Positions 16,892 to 25,607 of a DNA stretch of 64,000 nucleotides are shown one piece after another. The notes beneath the pieces were generated by a model. It had not been told where the DNA came from. It did no database searches and was given only the letters and a program-made list of their open reading frames with translations. How positions within the stretch are numbered: the first letter of the stretch is position 1; each line of letters begins with the position of its first letter. Both the position numbers and the translations under genes were made by a program. The stretch is from AWTP1-13 sp963820375 (GTDB lineage Bacteria; Pseudomonadota; Alphaproteobacteria; Rhizobiales; Hyphomicrobiaceae), in contig CAWFZX010000038.1 of assembly GCA_963820375.1 (NCBI GenBank), positions 1 through 64,000 of the forward strand. The letters run 5' to 3'.

Positions 16892-17755
16892 CTACCTGGC
16901 CGGACCGGTCTCGATGGGGAGGGATGGATCGGCGCCCCATTCGGTCCAAGAGCCGTCATAAACGGCCGCATCAGGTCGGCCCAGGACCGCCAGGGCAAGC
17001 GCAATGACGCCCGCGGTCACGCCGGAACCGCATGAGGCAATGACCGGCCGGTCCGGATTGACCTTGGCTGCCGCAAAAATTTGCCGGAGTTCTGACGCTG
17101 GCTTCAAAGTTCCGTCCGGGTTGATCAGGCTTGCAAACGGCAGGTTGCGGGAGCTCGGAATATGACCCGAACGCAGGCTGGCACGCGGTTCCGCGGCGGT
17201 GCCTTCGAACCGGCCAGCAGCCCGCGCATCGACGATCTGGACCATGGGGTTGTCGATCAGCGCCTTGACCTCGGTGGCATCGCGCACCAAGCCGGCATTG
17301 TAAACCGGCGTGAAGTGGCGTGGGGTGCGCTGTCGAGGGTGACCATCTGCAAGCGGGCGGCCTTCGGCTTTCCATTTCTTCAGGCCACCGTTCAGGACTC
17401 GCACCTCATCATGCCCCATGGTCCGGAACATCCACCAGGCGCGCGCGGCCGAATAGAGCCCCTCGCTGTCGTAGGTGACGATGTGCATGCCGTCGCCGAC
17501 GCCCATCTTCTTCATGCGACTGGCGAACTTGGTGGGGGAGGGCAGCATGTGCGGCAGCGAGGAGGCCTCATCCGCAATATCGTCAATATCAAAGAATAGG
17601 GCTCCGGGTATGTGCGCATCGAGATATTCCGCCTTGGCGTTGCGCTTGGTCGTCGGCAGATGCATCGAAGCGTCGAGGATGACGAGGTCAGGTGCATCGA
17701 GGTGCGATGCCAGCCAATCCGTTTCAACGAGCCATTTGTGCTCCCCGTTGGCCAT
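16892..17755 (-). CDS. sseA: 3-mercaptopyruvate sulfurtransferase (rhodanese family)
   Basis: A 287-residue two-domain rhodanese. The N-terminal inactive domain has VILDASMHLP and GALFFDIDDIAD. The C-terminal catalytic domain has the loop CGSGVTA, the form typical of 3-mercaptopyruvate sulfurtransferases rather than thiosulfate rhodaneses (CRxGxT/R). It moves sulfur from mercaptopyruvate to thiol or cyanide acceptors in the cytoplasm. AGGAGAGAAACGGC precedes the ATG. It lies with an AlaX-type gene and a cysteine synthase gene on the same strand, suggesting a cysteine/sulfur cluster. Confidence 0.93.
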   Translation of the reverse strand: MANGEHKWLVETDWLASHLDAPDLVILDASMHLPTTKRNAKAEYLDAHIPGALFFDIDDIADEASSLPHMLPSPTKFASRMKKMGVGDGMHIVTYDSEGLYSAARAWWMFRTMGHDEVRVLNGGLKKWKAEGRPLADGHPRQRTPRHFTPVYNAGLVRDATEVKALIDNPMVQIVDARAAGRFEGTAAEPRASLRSGHIPSSRNLPFASLINPDGTLKPASELRQIFAAAKVNPDRPVIASCGSGVTAGVIALALAVLGRPDAAVYDGSWTEWGADPSLPIETGPAR

Positions 17756-17912
17756 GCCGTTTCTCTCCTGGGTGCTGTGTTTGCTTTCTTCAATCTGGCT
17801 TTAGGCGACGACCAACGGGGTCGCGCGTTCCAAGCATGAGGGATCGGTCCGTTCTATGGTTGACCAAGGCGCGGAGCCGTCAATTAACGACGGGCAGACG
17901 AGCACGACCATT

Positions 17913-18635
17913 TCAGGCGAAGGCGATGCGGATGCGTCGGTTTAACTTGCCCTTCTTTTCCATCTTGGTGACAGCCACGCGGCCGATTTCTCCGGTAGCT
18001 CGGACATGCGTGCCGCCACATGGTTGCAGGTCGATCGAGCCGTTCTCGCCGATGGCGACGAGGCGCACCTTGCCGCTACCCATCGGTGGTTTCACAGACA
18101 TGGTCCGCACGAGGCCGGGGTTGGCCTCGAGCTCAGCCTCGCTGATCCAGCGCTCCGTCACCGGATGATTGGCTGCGATCAGCTCGTTGAGGCCGGCGGT
18201 GAGTGCATCCCGGTCGACTGAGGAGGCGTCCTCAATGTCGAAATCTAGGCGGCCTTCCTCGGCGCCAACTTGGCCGCCCGTGACGGGAAACTTCACGAGC
18301 GCGCACACCAGATGCAGGCAGGTATGCATGCGCATGAGTTTGGAGCGCGTGTCCCAGTCGAGCGCAGCGTGCACGCTCTGGCCCACCGCCGGCCGCGCGG
18401 CAACATCGGCAGGCACGTGCACGATGGTAACTTTGTCGCTGTCATAGACCGTCGTGGCGATGAGGCAGGAGGCGCCAGCCTCGGTCTCGAGTACGCCACG
18501 GTCGCCCGGCTGGCCGCCGGCCGAGGCGTAAAACACAGTACGGTCAAGCACGATGCCGCCACGATCGTTGATGGCAAGCACGCGTGCGGTGCAATCGCGT
18601 GCATAAGCGTCGGTTCGGTAAAGCTGCTCGGTCAT
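17913..18635 (-). CDS. alaX: AlaX-type alanyl-tRNA editing protein
   Basis: A 240-residue free-standing editing enzyme that hydrolyses mischarged Ser- or Gly-tRNA(Ala). The two zinc-binding motifs are intact: H-x-x-x-H in MHTCLHLV and the C-G-G-T-H motif in LQPCGGTHVRATGE. The N-terminal part (VFYASAGGQPGDRGVL) matches the AlaRS editing-associated domain, so it is the longer AlaX form. It lacks the aminoacylation domain. It is one of three same-strand genes with a sulfurtransferase and cysteine synthase. Confidence 0.94.
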   Translation of the reverse strand: MTEQLYRTDAYARDCTARVLAINDRGGIVLDRTVFYASAGGQPGDRGVLETEAGASCLIATTVYDSDKVTIVHVPADVAARPAVGQSVHAALDWDTRSKLMRMHTCLHLVCALVKFPVTGGQVGAEEGRLDFDIEDASSVDRDALTAGLNELIAANHPVTERWISEAELEANPGLVRTMSVKPPMGSGKVRLVAIGENGSIDLQPCGGTHVRATGEIGRVAVTKMEKKGKLNRRIRIAFA

Positions 18636-18826
18636 GATGCTGCTCCGGTCTGCACCCCTAGTTTCGGCCCATCGTGCACGCTAAGGCGCGCAACCAGCCA
18701 GGCGTGACGAAATTGTGCTGCCGGGCCGCCGGCTGGGAAGCAGGGGTGCGCCAACAGGCCGTGTCGCTGCCTGGCGTCCGCCGCTGGCCAGGCTCGGGGC
18801 GGTGTTGCAGGTTGCGCCGCATGCTG

Positions 18827-19876
18827 TCAGCTCTCATCGGCAGCAACAAACATCGGCGGAAGGGCGGACGGACCGGAGGCAAGCCAATCGGGCACGGGCA
18901 GATTTTTCGATCTGAGGAAGGCGGGATCGAACAGCTTGGACTGGTAACGGCTGCCGTAGTCGCACAGCAAGGTTACGATCGTGTGGCCGGGTCCCAGTTC
19001 CTTGGCGAGGCGGATGGCGCCGGCGACGTTAACGCCGGTCGAACCGCCCATGCACAGGCCTTCTTCTTCGAGCAATCGAAAGCAGATCGGCACCAACTCT
19101 TCATCGGGGATGAGAAAGGCATGATCGACGACGGCGCCTTCGAAGTTTTTGGTGATCCGGCCTTGGCCAATACCTTCGGTGATGGAGGACCCCTCGGCTT
19201 TGAGCACGCCGGTCTTGTAATAGCTGTAGAGTGCCGCACCCGGGACGTCGGCGAGGCCGATCTGGATGCCCTTGCGTTTGGCCTTGAGGCCATCAGAGAC
19301 GCCACCCAGCGTGCCACCCGAGCCGACGGCGGACACGAAGCCATCGACCCTGCCGTCGGTATCGGCCCAGATCTCCTCGCTTGTGGTTTCGATGTGGGCT
19401 CGCCTGTTGGCGGTGTTATCCCATTGGTTAGCCCAGATCGCTCCGTTAGGTTCGGTCTTGGCCAGGAACTTGGCCAGCCGCTCGGAATAGTGCACGTAGT
19501 TGTTGGGATCTTTGTACGGCCGCGCCGGGACCTCGACCAACTGGGCACCGAGCAGGCGTAAAGCGTCCTTTTTCTCTTGGCTCTGCGTTACCGGAATGAC
19601 AATCACGGTGCGAAAGCCCAACGCGTTGCCCATCACGGTGAGACCGATGCCAGTATTGCCGGCGGTCCCCTCCACGACCGTGCCGCCAGGCCTGAGCACG
19701 CCGCGCTGGATCGCATCTTGAATGATATAGAGTGCCGCCCGGTCCTTCACCGACTGGCCGGGGTTCATGAACTCCGCCTTGCCGAGGATGGTACAACCGG
19801 TCGCCTCTGAGGCTCGTCTCAATTTGATGAGCGGCGTGCGACCCACCGCGGCAGCCACGCCATTGGCGAATTGCAA
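18827..19876 (-). CDS. cysK: Cysteine synthase (O-acetylserine sulfhydrylase family)
   Basis: A 349-residue PLP enzyme of fold type II. The PLP Lys is in PGQSVKDRAALYI; the phosphate-binding loop is VGSGGTLGGV and the substrate loop is EGTAGNTGIGL. Family members make cysteine from O-acetylserine and sulfide. The sequence is somewhat longer than CysK of enteric bacteria because of insertions such as PARPYKDPNNYVHY, a form common in alphaproteobacteria, so a cystathionine beta-synthase-like activity is also possible. It diverges from the Omp25-like gene across a region containing an 11-bp hairpin. Confidence 0.88.
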   Translation of the reverse strand: MQFANGVAAAVGRTPLIKLRRASEATGCTILGKAEFMNPGQSVKDRAALYIIQDAIQRGVLRPGGTVVEGTAGNTGIGLTVMGNALGFRTVIVIPVTQSQEKKDALRLLGAQLVEVPARPYKDPNNYVHYSERLAKFLAKTEPNGAIWANQWDNTANRRAHIETTSEEIWADTDGRVDGFVSAVGSGGTLGGVSDGLKAKRKGIQIGLADVPGAALYSYYKTGVLKAEGSSITEGIGQGRITKNFEGAVVDHAFLIPDEELVPICFRLLEEEGLCMGGSTGVNVAGAIRLAKELGPGHTIVTLLCDYGSRYQSKLFDPAFLRSKNLPVPDWLASGPSALPPMFVAADES

Positions 19877-19929
19877 GGGCCCGACCTCCTGCTTGCAGTC
19901 CTTGAATGGATTTCATTACCCTAAAGATG

Positions 19930-19961
19930 GGCCTGCGGCCCCGCAAGGGTGGCCGCAGGCC
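19930..19961. repeat. Perfect 11-bp inverted repeat in divergent promoter region
   Basis: GGCCTGCGGCC (19930-19940) and GGCCGCAGGCC (19951-19961) flank 10 bases. It lies 54 bases upstream of the cysteine synthase start and 180 bases upstream of the outer-membrane gene. It could be a leader hairpin of the former. Confidence 0.45.
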
Positions 19962-20142
19962 GCAAGGGCGGTGGACGAGCGTCAATGCCCCCGCCGAAAA
20001 TGAGACAGGTGCTGTCGAGCCGCGACCTCGCGCCGAGCGAAGATACCCTTAATCGCCCATTAACCGATCGGGCGGCATGGTTGCCGAGGTTGGGTCAGCG
20101 GGACTGACCTCGGTGCGCACGAAAATCCACAAGGGATCCGAC

Positions 20143-20898
20143 ATGAGCATGAACCGCTTGGTTTTGGCTGTAACTGCGTTTGCCGCATTTGCCATCGCGG
20201 CGCCCGCGTTCGCCGCCGATCTTAACGGTCCGGCTTCCCTGAAGGATGTCCAAGTCTACCGGCGCGCCGCCGGTCACTGCTACTTCCGCGGCGATGTGGG
20301 ATATTCCTGGTCTGGCGACCCGCACGCCACCTTCACCCAAACCGACCTTGGCGGAGTCTTTATTACGAATGGCGTTAGCGGCGACATCGATGACAGTTGG
20401 CTAGCCGGCGCCGGATTTGGCTGTGGTTCGGGGCCGCGCGGCATCCGCGGGGAAGTGATGTTTGATTGGCGCGGCGATCGCGATCTGAATGGCGTGGTCG
20501 CCCTGCCGCAGGGGGGAACGTTGAACACGAGCATCCAAACGTCCACCATCATGTTCAACGCCTACTATGACTTTGGCCATTGGGGTGGCTTTGTCCCCTA
20601 CGTCGGGGCCGGCGTCGGGCTCGCCCGCAACGAGATGGACGGCGTAGGTTTCTCGACGTCCGCCAACACGCAATTTGGCGAGGATACGTGGTCGTTGGCC
20701 TGGTCGTTGATGGCCGGTGCCGGCTTTCAGATCAGCGAGCGGGTGGTTTTGGACCTGGGCTATCGCTTCATCGATCTGGGCAAGGCAGAATCCGGAAGGG
20801 GCGATACGAGCGGCTTTGCGAACAACCCACCCCTGCAGATCAATGATCTCACCGCGCACGAGTTCAAGGTCGGCCTACGCTTTCATTTCGGCGGCTGA
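20143..20898 (+). CDS. Omp25-like outer-membrane beta-barrel protein
   Basis: A 251-residue exported protein. Signal peptide at residues 1-24 (ends APAFAA). The mature part has the eight-strand OmpA/Omp25-type barrel pattern: YFRGDVGYSWSG, the strand FVPYVGAGVGLARNEMD, LAWSLMAGAGFQISERVVLD and the C-terminal HEFKVGLRFHFGG, with aromatic residues near the end for barrel assembly. AAGGGATCCGAC precedes the ATG at 20143. A strong hairpin follows at 20922. Probably a structural surface protein. Confidence 0.86.
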   Translation: MSMNRLVLAVTAFAAFAIAAPAFAADLNGPASLKDVQVYRRAAGHCYFRGDVGYSWSGDPHATFTQTDLGGVFITNGVSGDIDDSWLAGAGFGCGSGPRGIRGEVMFDWRGDRDLNGVVALPQGGTLNTSIQTSTIMFNAYYDFGHWGGFVPYVGAGVGLARNEMDGVGFSTSANTQFGEDTWSLAWSLMAGAGFQISERVVLDLGYRFIDLGKAESGRGDTSGFANNPPLQINDLTAHEFKVGLRFHFGG

Positions 20899-20921
20899 GC
20901 CTCCCGTTTTATTGGCAATGG

Positions 20922-20946
20922 AAGGCCCGGCCTCGTGCCGGGCCTT
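20922..20946 (+). terminator. Terminator of the Omp25-like gene
   Basis: AAGGCCCGGC and GCCGGGCCTT form a perfect 10-bp stem with a CTCGT loop, starting 24 bases after the stop codon. The following GTGTTAG is only weakly T-rich. Confidence 0.65.
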
Positions 20947-21403
20947 GTGTTAGTCCAGGCCAAGTGCGCTGGGACGCCGGCGATACAGCGCCACTTCCTC
21001 GACTTCTCGTTTGTGCTCGGGGGATGCGCAGCCGCGCAGGTCGCGGCCAACGGGCGCCGCCGGTGCGGCAATTCGGCGATGGCGACCCAAATCGCTCTTG
21101 CCACCCGCGCTCTTTCGACAGGTTGGAGTTCCCAGGTGGGAACGTGACCTCACCCCCTCGAACCACCCACTGCGGGCCCGTCGACCGGGTGGTGTGGCAG
21201 GGGCAATGAAGCAGTATCCTTCATCCCCCTATGCCCAGTGGTCGAGGCCCAATTCGCCTTGATTTGACCGGACCGGCACCGATATATGTGCCCCCGACCC
21301 TCTCCGCAGGCGCCGCGCGCGCACGGCTGCGGGGTTTGCCGGACAATCAGCCGTTTTCCGGTGGCTCAGGCGGTCAGCCATGACCGCCAGCGGGACGTGG
21401 CAG

Positions 21404-21488
<85 letters not shown>

Positions 21489-21570
21489 GCCTTGGGACGA
21501 GTGTTGCGGGCCGTTGCGGGCGCCATAGCCCAAATCGGCCAGATTTGAGGCCAGATTTGAGGCAAGAGAC

Positions 21571-22707
21571 ATGCAGGTAACCGAAACGCTTGCCGACGGG
21601 TTGAAACGCGAGCTCAAGGTGGTGATCGGCCAGGGCGAGCTGGGCGAGCGCTTTGCCGCGCGACTAGGTGAAGTCAAGGACAGTGTTCAGCTCAAGGGTT
21701 TCCGCAAGGGCAAAGTCCCGACCGCACACCTCAAGAAACTCTACGGGCGCTCGGTGATGGCCGAAGTCCTGCAAGCCATGGTTGACGAGACCAGCCGCAA
21801 GGCGATCTCCGAGCGCAATGAGCGTCCCGCGCAGCAGCCCAGCATCAACCTCACCGAGGACAAGGAAGAGATCGAACGCGTGCTGACGGGCGAGAGCGAT
21901 CTTGCCTTCACCATGTCCTACGAGACGCTCCCCAAGTTCTCGATTACCGATCTCAGCGCGCTCAAGCTTCAGCGCGAGGTGGCCGATGTCGCCGATGACG
22001 CCATCAGTAAAGCCGTCGATCAGTTGGCGGAGCGCGCGACCCGCTATGATGTGGAACCCGAGCGAGGCGCCGGCGAGGGTGACCGGGTCAGCATCGATTT
22101 CGTGGGCAGTATCGCCGGGCAGGAGTTCGAGGGCGGCAAGGGGGAGGGCGTCGAGCTGGTGATCGGTCAGTCGAGCTTCATTCCCGGTTTCGTCGAGGGT
22201 ATCACCGGCGCCAAGGCGGGAGAGGAGCGCTCGGTCAACGCCAAATTCCCCGAACAATATCCCGAGGCGTCGTTGGCCGGCAAAGATGCCGTCTTTGCCG
22301 TCAAGGTGAAAGAGGTGGCCAAACCCATTAAACCTGCCATCGACGACGAGTTTGCCAAGACCTTGGGGGCTGAGAACGTAGGCAAATTGCGCGAGCTGGT
22401 ATCGGCCAGGATCGCTGCGGAGTATGCTTCGCTGTCGCGCGCAAGGCTGAAACGGCAGATCCTCGATCAATTGGAGATGGCACACGATTTCGTGCTGCCT
22501 GAATCACTCGTCAACGGCGAGTTTGACATCATTTGGAGGCAGCTGACGCGAAACCTGGAGGCTGCCAAGCGCACGTTCGCCGACGAGGGCAGGTCGGAGG
22601 AGGAAATGCGAACGGAATACCGCAAGATCGCCGAGCGGCGCGTCCGCCTGGGGCTGGTGATCGGCGAAATCGGAGAAGCCAACAAGCTGCAATGTGACTC
22701 AGGATGA
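21571..22707 (+). CDS. tig: Trigger factor, N-terminal and PPIase part (frameshifted gene)
   Basis: This frame encodes most of the ribosome-bound chaperone trigger factor. It has the ribosome-docking domain with the signature GFRKGKVP (residues 44-51), the FKBP-type prolyl isomerase domain (GDRVSIDFVGSIAGQEFEGG to FAVKVKEV) and much of the C-terminal chaperone arm. After NKLQ at residue 374 the frame runs into an early TGA. The next expected residues (VTQDEMRNALMEQARR) follow in the +1 frame from 22694. Ignoring one T at 22693 would give one 501-residue protein spanning 21571-23077. The cause may be a sequence error or a real mutation. Located between tRNA-Leu and clpP as expected. Confidence 0.9.
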   Translation: MQVTETLADGLKRELKVVIGQGELGERFAARLGEVKDSVQLKGFRKGKVPTAHLKKLYGRSVMAEVLQAMVDETSRKAISERNERPAQQPSINLTEDKEEIERVLTGESDLAFTMSYETLPKFSITDLSALKLQREVADVADDAISKAVDQLAERATRYDVEPERGAGEGDRVSIDFVGSIAGQEFEGGKGEGVELVIGQSSFIPGFVEGITGAKAGEERSVNAKFPEQYPEASLAGKDAVFAVKVKEVAKPIKPAIDDEFAKTLGAENVGKLRELVSARIAAEYASLSRARLKRQILDQLEMAHDFVLPESLVNGEFDIIWRQLTRNLEAAKRTFADEGRSEEEMRTEYRKIAERRVRLGLVIGEIGEANKLQCDSG

Positions 22708-23077
22708 AATGCGCAATGCGTTGATGGAACAGGCGCGCCGCTATCCCGGCCAGGAGCGCTTTGTTTATGATTACTACCAAAAGAACCCCAATGCCCTGGT
22801 CGAGCTGCGCGCCCCGATCTTCGAGGACAAGGTGGTCGATCTGATCGTGTCGCAGGCCAAGCCTGCGGAGAAGAAGGTGTCGGTCGCGGAGCTGATGCAA
22901 CAGGACACCGCGCCCGACAGGCTACTCGAGCCTGGCCTGCATGATCATGCGCACCACGATCATGACCATGCCGAGCACCACCATGAACATGGTCATGATC
23001 ATGATCATGATCATGAGCATCCCCATCACGACCACAGCCACACGCATGATCACGCTCAGGGCGAGAAGCAGAAATGA
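22694..23077 (+). CDS. tig: Trigger factor C-terminal segment with His-rich tail
   Basis: This 127-codon frame continues trigger factor after the frameshift (DEMRNALMEQARRYPGQERF, then PIFEDKVVDLIVSQAK). It could start by itself at a GTG (22694) lying inside the end of the upstream frame, which would allow coupled re-initiation. Residues 83-120 are an extreme His/Asp/Glu tail with 21 His among 38 residues, then GEKQK. His-rich C-termini are known on some trigger factors and other metal-handling chaperones; nickel, zinc or cobalt binding is inferred. The DNA for the tail includes a tandem GATCAT microsatellite. Confidence 0.82.
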   Translation: MTQDEMRNALMEQARRYPGQERFVYDYYQKNPNALVELRAPIFEDKVVDLIVSQAKPAEKKVSVAELMQQDTAPDRLLEPGLHDHAHHDHDHAEHHHEHGHDHDHDHEHPHHDHSHTHDHAQGEKQK

Positions 23078-23157
23078 GTTCGGCTTGAAGTTAGGATGGC
23101 GCCACCCCACCCTTCAGGGCGAACGTGAAAAGCGAGCAGCGAACGATAGAGGCCAGC

Positions 23158-23811
23158 ATGTCCGATCCGATCTCGACCCACACGAGTACGTTCTGGCCTA
23201 TGGTCGTCGAGCAGACGAACAGGGGCGAGCGCGGCTATGATTTGCCGTCCAGGCTGCTGAAGGAGCGCATCATCTTCGTCACCGGGCCGGTCGAGGACCA
23301 CATGGCATCCTCGATATGCATGCAGCTGCTCTATTGCGAATCCGAAAACCCAAAAAAAGAAATTTCGATGTACATCAATACGCCCGGCGGGGTGGTTACC
23401 TCCGGCATGGCGATTTACGATACCATGCAGTTTATCCGGCCGCCCATTGCCACGCTGTGCATCGGGCAGGCGGCCTCAATGGGCTCACTGCTACTTTGTG
23501 CGGGTACCCAGGGCATGCGCTACGCCCTGCCGAATGCGCGCATCATGGTGCATCAACCTTCGGGTGGGTTTTCCGGCCAGGCCAGCGATATCGAGCGGCA
23601 CGCCGAAGATATCATCAAGATGAAGCGGCGGCTGAACGAGGTATATGTCAAGCACACTAAGAAAAGTTACGAGGTGATTGAAAAGACCTTGGATCGTGAC
23701 TACTTCATGACAGCTGAACAGGCAAAGGAATTTGGGTTGATTGACAAGGTCATCAAGGATCGTGACGAAGCGGAGGGTCTGCTCGCCGCCGCCAAGCCCA
23801 TCCAGGGCTAG
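23158..23811 (+). CDS. clpP: ATP-dependent Clp protease proteolytic subunit
   Basis: A 217-residue serine peptidase that forms the tetradecameric ClpP chamber and works with ClpX or ClpA. The catalytic Ser is in GQAASMGSLLL and the His in MVHQPSGGFSGQ; the Asp is expected near RDYFMTAEQA. The ATG at 23158 is preferred to an upstream start (23125) because an AGAGG site precedes it and MSDPI... matches relatives. It follows tig and precedes clpX with 278 bases between, the conserved order. Confidence 0.97.
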   Translation: MSDPISTHTSTFWPMVVEQTNRGERGYDLPSRLLKERIIFVTGPVEDHMASSICMQLLYCESENPKKEISMYINTPGGVVTSGMAIYDTMQFIRPPIATLCIGQAASMGSLLLCAGTQGMRYALPNARIMVHQPSGGFSGQASDIERHAEDIIKMKRRLNEVYVKHTKKSYEVIEKTLDRDYFMTAEQAKEFGLIDKVIKDRDEAEGLLAAAKPIQG

Positions 23812-24089
23812 CCGAACTCGGGCCTTCGGCCCCCGAACTGGCACCTTGTTTGCTCCGTGCCGCACTGTCCCAGCTTGGTGCTCCCTGTGGCTTGCCGGGT
23901 AGCCATGCGGGATCGTTGGGCGGAGTTGTTAATCCAATCTTGATCTGGGCGCCGCTAGCATGCTCAGATTGGGCCTAAGATTCCTGCCGGGCGCGAGCGA
24001 GCCTGCCAAGGCTACTGGCGTGCTGGAGCCGAAACGGGCTCGGCGGGAGGTTGACGCGTTGGTTTGCCCGAAGGGGTTGAAGGAACGGG

Positions 24090-25340
<1,251 letters not shown>

Positions 25341-25607
25341 CTGACGCCAGGCAGGGCGCATCGGTGCTCGTGGAGTGGTGCCCTTGGGCGACACTGGCCA
25401 CTTGATTGGTGGCCTTGCGGCGACCATTTTTGTTAGCGGAGGCGGGTCGGCAGCCTTGCGACGAGGACATGGAGCGAACCGGTGTCGGCAATTCTGCTGG
25501 CGCAGGTTGTGGCGTGAACGCGACGCGCGGTTGTCAATGCATCGCAAAGACCTTGGCGAAATCGGGGGCGTGGCGTAAGCCCTGATGAGCGGTGAAAGAG
25601 AAAGACC

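Noticed and set aside
21664..22485. A 273-codon minus-strand frame across tig
   Set aside because: Antisense of trigger factor; no motif and no ribosome-binding site.
22984..23020. GATCAT tandem repeats as a CRISPR-like or regulatory array
   Set aside because: They are codon repeats for His/Asp inside the trigger factor tail, with no spacers.
23816..23835. Terminator after clpP
   Set aside because: GGGCC/GGCCC with a 3-base loop is only 5 bp and has no T-run, too weak to call.
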